Source of the DNA: CAZSMK01 sp964608095 | Lineage (GTDB): Bacteria; Sumerlaeota; Sumerlaeia; MWCT01; JAGHBZ01 | Assembly: GCA_964608095.1 (NCBI GenBank) | Contig: CAZSMK010000021.1 | Location: forward strand, 1 to 35,633 | DNA length: 35,633 bases | Direction of reading: 5' to 3' | Shown here: piece after piece, positions 8,619-16,867 of the stretch | Numbering within the stretch: the first letter of the stretch is position 1 | Layout of the letters: each line of letters opens with the position of its first letter | Program-made: the position numbers and the translations under genes | Notes under the pieces: model-generated | The model's input: the letters and a program-made list of their open reading frames with translations, nothing else | What the model was told of the DNA's origin: nothing | Database searches by the model: none

Positions 8619-9192
8619 CAAGAGACTTTGACCCCAGCAGTTATAATCGCACGTGTAACCGCTTTATCCTGGGCAAATGAAATGAGCCGAAGAGGGATAG
8701 CCCTGTCGATTCGAAGGGCACTCATACTCGCACGCGTACAATGTTGTTAACTAAACCTGCTTATTTGTGCTCATTGCTATCGAAATCGCTATCGAAATTG
8801 AAATCGGTTTTTTAAAGAATCTCGCGGTGGCGGATGTGTATCTTTTGCGAATGGAAGATGCGACGTGTAGAAATTAAGAAAAACGATAGCGATACTGAGT
8901 GCAGCCAAGAAGTGAGCGCGCGCCGTGGCGAAGGGATGTGTATCACTTCAAGCGAAGATTCGCCGTGGCGGATGTGTTATCTTCTGGCTCTGCGGCGGGG
9001 GCTGACCCTGCCCCCTGGGGTTTTGTAACGAAAGCGGGTCTGACCCATCTACGAATAGGACTGCGACAGCGAGTGCGCGTACGAGTGCGAGAAAACTGGA
9101 GTCAACGATGCGCCGTGGCGAATCCGAGGATCAATTTTGGACTGTGCAGTCTATGGTTAATTGTCGGACAGTCTCTTCGAGCACAAAAGTCC
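8619..9192. repeat. Gene-free region with recurring short motifs, possible decayed MITE-like element
   Basis: No ORF here resembles a protein. The decamer CGCCGTGGCG occurs at 8921, 8961 and 9111, with a variant CGCGGTGGCG at 8823. Two of these (8823 and 8961) are followed by GATGTGT, and GATGTGTATC also recurs near 8935. Simple runs of GCTATCGAAATC occur at about 8776-8805 and their reverse-complement flavour GATAGCGATAC at 8885-8895. CTGACCC occurs at about 9002 and 9042 beside a G/C-rich stretch. The composition is unlike the flanking genes. The pattern suggests degenerate intergenic repeats or a relic of a small non-autonomous element; I see no transposase, clear terminal inverted repeats or target-site duplication. 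Confidence 0.4.
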
Positions 9193-12100
9193 CTAAACTC
9201 CTCGTAAGGAGGTTACAATGTCTGCACAACTTTTGGGTCTTTTTTCCGGCTCTTTTTCCAGGCAGCAGTTTATACAGTCAAAGAGTACAGGAGGAACATC
9301 GTCGCAGAATTCGCGTAAATCCGGCGGGGTGTTCTGAAGGTGTTGCGCCAGGATATTTTCCCCGATAAATGGGTGTCGACCGGCAAGCATTTCGAAAAAC
9401 AATACACCGAGTGCATAGATATCGGTATGAGGCCCGATTTCGCGCGCCATAATCTGTTCGGGCGCCATGTAGGGAATAGTCCCGAGAATGCATCCCTCTC
9501 GTGTCATCTGAGCCTCGTCACCGAGCCGTGCAAGCCCGAAATCGACGACTTTCACTTCATCGCCGTCGGACGTAATCATGATATTTTCAGGCTTGAGGTC
9601 TCTATGGACGACGCCGGACTTGTGCGCCGAAACCAGCGCGTCTGCTATCTGTAGACCGTAGCGGATTACCTGACTGACAGGCAGTTTTTTCTTCTGTCGA
9701 GTGATATGCCGTAAGGTAGTCCCGTTGATATACTCCATGATGATGGAACACTCCGTATCCGTCATAACGATATCATAGATCGAGACGATATTGTGGTGAG
9801 AGAGTTTTGCGGCTGCGCGCGCCTCGTTGATCAGCCGTTTTCGAAATTCCTCATCACCTGCCAGGGCAGGAGGCAAAATCTTCCATGCCACCTCACGGTT
9901 CAATTCCGAGTCACGCGCAAGATAGACAACGCCCATTCCCCCTTCGCCGAGTTTCTTGATGATTTTATAGCGAACCACTGGTTTTTGGGTAAGAATCGCC
10001 TCATGAGACGTCACAATTTGGTCGAACTCGCCTCCCTTAGACCGGCTTCTACTGAGCATCGACATCTCTTCCGAGGTATTCAGCCGATCCTGGATATCTT
10101 TATAGTAATAATCGATTGCCATAACTTCGCCGAACACTTCTTTTGCCTTGTCATAATCGCCCTTTTGTTCGTAGGTGCATCCAATGTCATAATAAATGTC
10201 AATGTTGTTCCTTGACGCCTTTGTATCTTCACCCAGGCATTCTTGAAAACGATTGAGCGCAACGTCGTAAATCTTTTTCTGAAGAAAACACTGTCCAAGA
10301 TTCTGTAACGCCTCTTTCCCGAAATCCTCGTTGTCAATAACTTGTTGAAGCATTTTGATTGCGTCGTCGAACCGCTCCTCTTTCTTATAGAATTTACCCA
10401 GTTCGAAGATTGCCTCCTGATCGTCGGGATGCTCCTCGTAATGAGCTTCAAAATTGGAGATAGCTTTTTGAGATTGATCGATGGAACCGAACATCATGCC
10501 GGCTTGTTTGTATTGACCGGCTCGCTCGTAAAAATCCGCCGCCAACAGAAAATCTTCCATTTGCTCATACAGGCGTGCTGCCTCGAGGTACAAACCAGCT
10601 TTTCCGTAACACTTTGCCGCAAGGTGAATCTCTTCAGCCTCCTCGTAGAGACGCGCTGCCTTCTCGTATTTTTCGACCAGTTCATAATGCCGTGCTGCAA
10701 TGCGAATGTCTCCAATCAGGTGCAAGGTACTTGCGGCATTTTCAAAATCGCCGATCTCTTTAAACAATTCATACGCATCGTCATAACGCTCAACACTCCG
10801 ATAAATCTCGGCGGCTTTCAGTTTATTTCCCGCGCTCGTGTAACACTCTGCTGCTTTGATTTTGCAGTCTATGGACGCGAATCGCTGAATAGTGTTGTTA
10901 TCCAGCGCCACATAAAGCATCTTCTGTTGAAATCCGGGAAAACAAGAGAGTATGCGTTCATCAAAATGAGAGGTATAAATGGTCGAGCCCTCGATATTCG
11001 TCATGGTGATATCGTGGTCGGAAATCGAAACAATCGCGTCTCTGCCGGGAAAAAACTCAATCCTTCGGCAGATTTCTTTCCCCTCGAACTCCCAGACCTT
11101 TTCGAGCGATAGATTGTAGTGAGCCACGATGTTTGAACCTCTGGCTACAATTATACCTTTTCCATCAGGCAAGAAACGGATGGTATGAACGCGATCGCCG
11201 ATTTTTATAGGGTCGCGGATGTCATTGCCCTCGAGGTCGAACATATACAGGCTGCCGCCAACGGTCCCCGCAATCACCCGCGAATCGTCAGGGGAAAGGT
11301 CGAGTGTCCATGCCTTAAAATCAACCGTGCGCGCCCAAATTTCCTTCCCCTCCATATCGAAACGACTGACCTGATCCCCGATTGCTGCAATGACACCGGA
11401 TTTATCCGGCATAAAGACGAGATCTTTGGGTGGTTCCTCGAATTGGGCTTGCCAAAGGATTTCTTTCTTGTCATTAATCATTAAAATAGTATTGAGATTC
11501 TCACCGATCGGTCCATCCGTCCCGACTGCAATACAGGTGCCGTCGGCAGTGATTGAGACGGAACGGGGATTGAGTTGCCCGCTCAACCTGAATCTCCATT
11601 TTTGTTGTAAATCTGCAGTGGTGTAGATAATACTGCGGTCCATGGTGCACAGAACCGCGGCATTAGCATCGTGTGCCACACATCCACACTGCATATTTTT
11701 ATCGAAAGTCCGTGAGTCTATTTTCTCGAGTAACAAGAGTTTTTCATATAATTCAGCGGCAATGTGAACTTTATCCGGAATCTTTTCATAGGTCTCCGCT
11801 GCCAGAAAAAGATTTCCCATCTCGTTATAAATTTCAGCGATTGAATCATAATCTCCCGCTTTTTCGAATAGACTTAAAGCCTTGTCCATTCTACCGGCGT
11901 CCGCGTATATCTCTGCCGCGCGGCTATATTGCTTATTGAATTCATATAACGAGGCGGCAATCAATACCTCCCCGTGGTCAAGGCACTCTCGGGCGCCGTT
12001 TTCCACATCCCCTCGTTTTATGTATGTTTGAAAAAGTTTTTCCCGGCTTTTGATCTCTCGATACAGGGCAATAGCCTTTTCAAAATTCCCGAGTTCTGTA

Positions 12101-12489
12101 TAGAGCCGTGCGGCATCTTTTTTTCTCCCTATTTGTTCGAGCATGAGAGCCGCATCGGCTTGCATGGAATGCTCCACCATAAGAGAAATGGCGTCATTTA
12201 TGCTTCCGGTATCAATAAGAACCTTTGCTGCCCTTTTAACATCCCCGGCATTCAAAAAATGTTCGGCTGCCTTCCCGGGATCGCCTGCTTTCTCCGCTGC
12301 GGTGCCTGCTTTCTCAAACAGGTCGATTGAGGTATAAAGCTCTGCCGCTTCCTCGTAATCACCGAGGTCCATCAGGATATCGCCCACCTGTTCGAAAAGT
12401 CCGGCTTTTCGATACCATTTCACCGCCTTACTTTTCTGTCCTTTTGCAAGAAAAGAATCAGCAACTTTCTTGTAGACCAATTTTATCAT
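9193..12489 (-). CDS. TPR / beta-propeller / TPR protein with C-terminal Hanks-type Ser/Thr kinase
   Basis: 1098 residues with a sandwich architecture. Residues 1-255 are short alpha-helical TPR-like repeats rich in EAAELY and KAGDY units. About 260-540 is a beta-propeller-like region (DLSPDDSRVIAGTVGGSLYMFD). About 540-815 is a second TPR array ending in classic TPRs. About 841-1095 is a protein kinase: glycine loop GEGGMG (848-853), ATP lysine K870 in VAWK, HRDLKPEN (962-969), DFG (983-985) and APEQ. All catalytic residues are present, so it should be active. There is no transmembrane segment, and the kinase is C-terminal, whereas most bacterial PknB-like kinases are N-terminal with a membrane helix. 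It is the last gene of a three-gene minus-strand set with GspE-like and FHA-histidine kinase genes. The start has no strong Shine-Dalgarno. Confidence 0.93.
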   Translation of the reverse strand: MIKLVYKKVADSFLAKGQKSKAVKWYRKAGLFEQVGDILMDLGDYEEAAELYTSIDLFEKAGTAAEKAGDPGKAAEHFLNAGDVKRAAKVLIDTGSINDAISLMVEHSMQADAALMLEQIGRKKDAARLYTELGNFEKAIALYREIKSREKLFQTYIKRGDVENGARECLDHGEVLIAASLYEFNKQYSRAAEIYADAGRMDKALSLFEKAGDYDSIAEIYNEMGNLFLAAETYEKIPDKVHIAAELYEKLLLLEKIDSRTFDKNMQCGCVAHDANAAVLCTMDRSIIYTTADLQQKWRFRLSGQLNPRSVSITADGTCIAVGTDGPIGENLNTILMINDKKEILWQAQFEEPPKDLVFMPDKSGVIAAIGDQVSRFDMEGKEIWARTVDFKAWTLDLSPDDSRVIAGTVGGSLYMFDLEGNDIRDPIKIGDRVHTIRFLPDGKGIIVARGSNIVAHYNLSLEKVWEFEGKEICRRIEFFPGRDAIVSISDHDITMTNIEGSTIYTSHFDERILSCFPGFQQKMLYVALDNNTIQRFASIDCKIKAAECYTSAGNKLKAAEIYRSVERYDDAYELFKEIGDFENAASTLHLIGDIRIAARHYELVEKYEKAARLYEEAEEIHLAAKCYGKAGLYLEAARLYEQMEDFLLAADFYERAGQYKQAGMMFGSIDQSQKAISNFEAHYEEHPDDQEAIFELGKFYKKEERFDDAIKMLQQVIDNEDFGKEALQNLGQCFLQKKIYDVALNRFQECLGEDTKASRNNIDIYYDIGCTYEQKGDYDKAKEVFGEVMAIDYYYKDIQDRLNTSEEMSMLSRSRSKGGEFDQIVTSHEAILTQKPVVRYKIIKKLGEGGMGVVYLARDSELNREVAWKILPPALAGDEEFRKRLINEARAAAKLSHHNIVSIYDIVMTDTECSIIMEYINGTTLRHITRQKKKLPVSQVIRYGLQIADALVSAHKSGVVHRDLKPENIMITSDGDEVKVVDFGLARLGDEAQMTREGCILGTIPYMAPEQIMAREIGPHTDIYALGVLFFEMLAGRHPFIGENILAQHLQNTPPDLREFCDDVPPVLFDCINCCLEKEPEKRPKSCADIVTSLRGV

Positions 12490-12626
12490 TGTTGACTCGT
12501 TTTGACGTTACTTATGTGCCTTAAACCAGGTATATAAAATGTCGGAACAATGGTTTTCCATCACATAACCATCGTTGCCTCACGATAAAAAGAACCTCAA
12601 AGCAGTACGTGTATGACGTTCATTGA

Positions 12627-14603
12627 TCACGAAACGGGATGAGTGGCTTCATCATCCATGCCCATCCAGTATCTAATATCTTTTTCGGTTAATTCCATTG
12701 AAGCGAAGGATTGTTTTTCACTGTATGAAAGAATGCTAAGAGCTTCTTCTAACGTTGTTTCACCCTGCAAGGCTTTGATAAATCCCGCTTCTCGTAGCGA
12801 TAAATATAATTTTGTGTTTTGTGTCAACTTTCGAAGGATAGAAGAACTTTGATTTTTGAGAAAGGCATTGCGGATTTCATCGTTGAACACCAGGATTTCG
12901 AAAAGTCCGGTGCGCCCGGAAAATCCTGTTTGATTACAATGCGCACACCCCCTGCCATGGTAAAATTCCCAATTGTCGGGATCAAAGTCCTTTAGATTAT
13001 AGTTCTTGAATAATTCACGGTCGGGCGTGAACGGTTCTTTGCATTTTGGACAAATTTTTCGCAACAATCTTTGCGCCACAGTGGCGATGCCGGTGCTGGA
13101 TAAGAGATAATTTCGCATTCCCAAATCCATCAACCGCAGAATAGCGGCGAAGGTATCGTCGGTGTGAATTGTCGAGAAGACCTTGTGTCCGGTAAGAGCA
13201 GCGGTAACCGCCGCCTTAGCCGAGTCCTCATCCGTGATCTCTCCGAGGACAATGACATCGGCGTCCTGGTGTAACATCGACTTGACCCGTTCGCCGATTT
13301 TATCTTTCTCAACGTTTCGAAGCTGACATTGCGCAACCCCTTCTATGCTGTATTCGACTGGCGTTTCAACCGTACAAATTTTCAGAGAATCCTGATTAAG
13401 ATAATTAAGACATGCATAAAGCGAGGTTGTTTTCCCCGACCCGGCGGGTCCTGTGAAGAGGATGAGTCCGCCGGGGGTATCCAGAATCTGTTTCAAGGTC
13501 CATAATACCCGAGGAAGCATGCCCAGCTCCTCGAGACTTTTCAAGCCGATTTCTTTGGTCAATGAGCGAATCGTGATCGATGGACCGAGAACGGTCGGAT
13601 ATATCGACACCCGTAAATCTATATTTTTGTCCATATATTTAACGTACATATTGCCATCTTGCTGGTCAACGGCATCGGTGATGCCGATTTGAGACATTAC
13701 TTTAATCCTGCGGACAACCTGATCGGCAACATTTTTGGGGAGGTCGGTATCGAATATAAGATGCCCATCCACCCGGTGTCTGACGCGGAGCTTGCTGTAC
13801 ATCGAATCGATATGAATATCGCTGGCTTTCTGTGATATTGCATTGGATAGAATAAAATCGACTATGGACATCGCCTGTGTGGATGAAGATTGATTTGCTA
13901 TTGCCTTATCGAGATCATACCGGTGAAATTGTGAACTGGCAGCGGTTTCTTCAAACGGCGTTGGGCTTCTATCCGTAATAACCGAACTTTCTTCCATCAT
14001 CTCTTTGAGTACTCGTGTGATCATAGGCTCGGGACCGACGGCAAATTCGATCTTTTCGTTAATTACGCTTGTCAACATCCGCACCATCTCTTGATTGAAC
14101 GGGTCGTGAACAAGAACAGTGATTACATTATCGTTTTTGAACAGAGGGAGAAGCGACCATTGTTTCATCAGCGAATTAGGGAACCGCTGAAACAATTTTT
14201 TATCGATAAGGCGTTTGTTGGGTACAATGTAAGGGATATCAAGCTGGAGGCTTATAGCGCGGGCAAGCTGATCTTCGGTAATTTTGTTGGTGTCAAGCAG
14301 ATGTTCGCCTAATCGTTTGCCACTGGACTTTTGCTCCTCCAATGCGGTTTCCAAATCCGTTTTGGTAATGAATTTGTTATAAACCAGAATTTCGCCCAGG
14401 GGTTGTCTTAAATGATATTTCTGAGAAATATCACGGAGTTCGCGCGCCGTTACATATCCCAGGTCTATAAGAATCTGCCCGAGACGTTTCTTTTCAAACG
14501 AATCGAGCTGGACTTGAAGGGCATGCTGAAGCTGACGCTCAGTAATGATACCTTCTTTCAATAGCGCCTTGCCGAATTGACGCACCATCTGCGCATCATA
14601 CAT
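12627..14603 (-). CDS. GspE/PilB-family secretion or pilus ATPase with tandem MshEN-like repeats
   Basis: 658 residues. The N-terminus carries four consecutive units of the pattern LGxxLxxxxxITxxxLxxALxxQ (about residues 11-33, 40-63, 69-92 and 97-120), the kind of module that binds cyclic-di-GMP in MshE-type ATPases. The ATPase core follows: Walker A GPAGSGKT (385-392), an Asp-box position reading TVETPVEY where EDPVE is usual, Walker B VIVLGEITD (450-458) where GEIRD is usual, and His box TGHKVFSTIHTDD. Two CxxC pairs (518-521 and 553-556) form the zinc-binding C-domain. The start is supported by AGGAGA at 14614-14619. No pilin, GspF or PilC gene is nearby, so the machine it powers is not known. 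The two substitutions hint at a divergent subfamily. Confidence 0.9.
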   Translation of the reverse strand: MYDAQMVRQFGKALLKEGIITERQLQHALQVQLDSFEKKRLGQILIDLGYVTARELRDISQKYHLRQPLGEILVYNKFITKTDLETALEEQKSSGKRLGEHLLDTNKITEDQLARAISLQLDIPYIVPNKRLIDKKLFQRFPNSLMKQWSLLPLFKNDNVITVLVHDPFNQEMVRMLTSVINEKIEFAVGPEPMITRVLKEMMEESSVITDRSPTPFEETAASSQFHRYDLDKAIANQSSSTQAMSIVDFILSNAISQKASDIHIDSMYSKLRVRHRVDGHLIFDTDLPKNVADQVVRRIKVMSQIGITDAVDQQDGNMYVKYMDKNIDLRVSIYPTVLGPSITIRSLTKEIGLKSLEELGMLPRVLWTLKQILDTPGGLILFTGPAGSGKTTSLYACLNYLNQDSLKICTVETPVEYSIEGVAQCQLRNVEKDKIGERVKSMLHQDADVIVLGEITDEDSAKAAVTAALTGHKVFSTIHTDDTFAAILRLMDLGMRNYLLSSTGIATVAQRLLRKICPKCKEPFTPDRELFKNYNLKDFDPDNWEFYHGRGCAHCNQTGFSGRTGLFEILVFNDEIRNAFLKNQSSSILRKLTQNTKLYLSLREAGFIKALQGETTLEEALSILSYSEKQSFASMELTEKDIRYWMGMDDEATHPVS

Positions 14604-14772
14604 TGCGATAAATCTCCTATAGTCGTTATCTATGTACTATAATGCAACATTGTAGATTCCGTCAATTTTTTAATGATTCTCTTCATATCACGAAGTGAGT
14701 CCCGACATGCCCTTTAATTCTTCCCCGTAAGGCATGGGATTGTAGTTTATGCAAAAACAGATGGATATCGTG

Positions 14773-16374
14773 CTATTTCGGGGTTTTTCGGGGAAGGCGA
14801 ATAGTAAAGGTGGTTCCTTCGCCCGCTGATGATTCAAGGTCAAGTCTCCCGCCATGTTCGAGAATGGACTTTCGGGCAACCGCCAGACCCAATCCGGTGC
14901 CTTTCGAGCCCTTGGTGCTGAAAAACGGCTCGAATATCTTCGACTGGATTTCTTTCGGTATGCCAGGACCGTTATCCATAATCTCGATTGCAATCGTGTC
15001 ATTATCAGGTTGGAATGTACGAAGGGTCACCCGGGATGATCCATGTTCGGAACATGCTTCAATTGCATTCCCCACTATATTGAGAATCGTGTCATGGACT
15101 GCCTTATGATCGAACTCCGAAGTGGGGATTTCTTCGTCTAATTCAAGGATAAGTGCTACGTCGGCTTTTTGGGCTCGGGGAAGTTGGTCTTCATAAACTT
15201 CGCGAACCAAACTATTTATATCCCCGGGTTCCCAGTCCGGTTCACGTTCTTTAGAATACGACAGCATCTCCTGCACAAGGGTGCTTATTCGTTTTGTCGA
15301 GCGTTTCTGAATGGGCCAGATTTCCCGGATCATATCATAATTATCCGTTTTCAGTCCTTCATCGATTAAGGCTTCAGAACCCACTATCCCGGCGATAATG
15401 TTTTTGACATAATGAGATATACCGGCAATAGCCACGCCAATCGCAGCGAGCCTCTCCGCTTTCACTTTCTCCTTCACCAATATGGCGTTCTCGATCGATA
15501 TTGCTGCCTCGGCGGCGATGATGTTCAAAAGGGCGAGATCCTCTTTCTTGTAAGTAATGTGGCGTGATTGTGCATCGAGGTAGATTACGCCCAGTACCTT
15601 CTCTTTTCTGACCAGTGGAGCGCAGATTGCCGATAGAATCGATTGTGCCACAATACTCTGGGCACCCTTTAAAAGCTGTTCCGCCGAGGTGTCGGCAATA
15701 AGAAGCGACATGCGTTTTTCAACCGATTCGTTTATGACGGTGCTGCTGACCTTCACCTCGTCCGTGTGCGGTCGAGTAATCCTCGGCTCCAGTTCGCCAC
15801 TGTTTTCATCGCGCATGAAAATGACCCCTCGATCAGGTTTGAACACTTCGAAGAGCATACCCATCAGCTTCCCGAGAAGCTCTTCGAGGTCAAAAACAGA
15901 CATGGTCGCATCGGCAATTTTGGAGACCATCTCCAGATGTTTTCCCTCCAACCCTTTGCTTTCTTTCGTGTCAATAGACATGGTAAACGCAATGGATTCA
16001 CCGAGCCTATCCGAAGGAGGAGCTTTAGGTGGCTGGGTAGAAATGGGCTCTTCCGCTGGCGATACCCCGGCGGGTACGTCCAGCTTGAAGACTATCTCCG
16101 TTTCTCCCATCCGGATTATATCGTCTTGATTGATGGGCAACTCATCCTCGACACGTACGTCGTTTACATAGGAGCCGTGAGCGCTTTCAAGATCATGGAT
16201 ATAATAGGAGTCATCCCGCTTGATAATCTCAGCGTGAAATCGAGAGATCGTGCTATCCGTTAAGACGATATCGTTCTGTGGATTTCTCCCGATCGTCACT
16301 TTCTCGCGGGATACTTTCAAGACAGTCCCCGTCTCGTTACCCGCTATCACAATCAATTGAGCGATTTTATTCAT
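14773..16374 (-). CDS. FHA-GAF sensor histidine kinase
   Basis: 533 residues, no transmembrane segment. Residues about 5-97 are a forkhead-associated domain with the phosphothreonine-binding signature (IGRNP 28-32, SRFHAEI 44-50, HGSYVND 66-72). A low-complexity Pro linker runs to about 120. Residues about 145-300 are a GAF domain. The kinase part has an H-box ISHYVKN (His321), N-box NIVGNAIEA (432-440), G1 DNGPGIP (467-473), F-box FEPFFSTKG and G2 GTGLGLA (493-499). It should autophosphorylate on His321; no response regulator is adjacent, so it is an orphan. The FHA domain suggests that it is recruited by, or senses, threonine phosphorylation, plausibly by the Ser/Thr kinase encoded two genes downstream. 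Gaps of 169 and 137 bases allow co-transcription with the next two genes. Confidence 0.93.
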   Translation of the reverse strand: MNKIAQLIVIAGNETGTVLKVSREKVTIGRNPQNDIVLTDSTISRFHAEIIKRDDSYYIHDLESAHGSYVNDVRVEDELPINQDDIIRMGETEIVFKLDVPAGVSPAEEPISTQPPKAPPSDRLGESIAFTMSIDTKESKGLEGKHLEMVSKIADATMSVFDLEELLGKLMGMLFEVFKPDRGVIFMRDENSGELEPRITRPHTDEVKVSSTVINESVEKRMSLLIADTSAEQLLKGAQSIVAQSILSAICAPLVRKEKVLGVIYLDAQSRHITYKKEDLALLNIIAAEAAISIENAILVKEKVKAERLAAIGVAIAGISHYVKNIIAGIVGSEALIDEGLKTDNYDMIREIWPIQKRSTKRISTLVQEMLSYSKEREPDWEPGDINSLVREVYEDQLPRAQKADVALILELDEEIPTSEFDHKAVHDTILNIVGNAIEACSEHGSSRVTLRTFQPDNDTIAIEIMDNGPGIPKEIQSKIFEPFFSTKGSKGTGLGLAVARKSILEHGGRLDLESSAGEGTTFTIRLPRKTPK

Positions 16375-16867
16375 CTTATTAAAAACACTTTAGAGTTTAC
16401 CAGAACCGCTGGATAATTTATATATACCTTTCCTCGCATAAATGCAACCCCTTTCGAAAGTTGAGGGTTCAAATCTCATTTTCCCTATGGTTGGCATTAT
16501 TATTTTTCCTATTGTCTGTCTCTCGCTATTGACATAGAAAGGCGTCGTCATCGGATAGTGGACACTTCATGTAGCTTATTAAAATACATTGCATGTCTGA
16601 TCTTACGCGCTGACGGAGGGGCAAACCAATGACACCGGCTCAGGTGGAGTCGTGTAAACGATTGCTTCATTACACGATAAATTACAAGCGCTGACCGCCC
16701 AACGATAACCCTGAAATTCATCTGGTAGCGATGCGAAATCATAAGAATAGAGAACATGAAGTTTGACTACATTTATGGACTTGCCCTATACAGGCAGCAA
16801 TCTATATAATAACGCAATAAACAAATCTGTCCTTAAAAGGTAAACTATATGAAACGGAGGTAAAAAA
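16375..16867. other. Divergent intergenic region, about 490 bases
   Basis: It separates the FHA-histidine kinase (minus) from the first GHL10 gene (plus). It contains the plus-strand promoter at 16781-16810 and the Shine-Dalgarno GGAGG at 16856-16860. A minus-strand open frame at 16548-16757 resembles no family I know and lacks a ribosome site. An AT-rich TTTATATATACC near 16416 could be the minus-strand promoter area. Confidence 0.4.
16781..16810 (+). promoter_or_regulatory. Candidate sigma70-like promoter for the first GHL10 gene
   Basis: TTGCCC (16781-16786) and a perfect TATAAT (16805-16810) with an 18-base spacer. Transcription would begin near 16817, giving a leader of about 50 bases that ends in the strong Shine-Dalgarno GGAGG (16856-16860), seven bases before the ATG at 16868. 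Confidence 0.5.

Noticed and set aside
8834..9207. Overlapping plus-strand frames in the repeat block
   Set aside because: They translate repeat motifs in different frames, with no ribosome site or domain.
9198..9211. CTCCT-CGTA-AGGAG hairpin at the end of the kinase gene
   Set aside because: It is within coding sequence near the stop and the downstream strand has only a short T run, so a terminator call is not supported.
10342..11112. 256-residue plus-strand frame
   Set aside because: It is antisense to the TPR-propeller-kinase gene, which has full domain support.
16462..16480. T-arm-like GGGTTCAAATCTC suggesting a tRNA
   Set aside because: The stem pairs poorly (one A-A mismatch, two wobbles) and no matching acceptor or anticodon arm lies upstream.
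16548..16757. 69-residue minus-strand open frame
   Set aside because: No ribosome site, no recognisable family, and it lies in a divergent intergenic region; likely chance.
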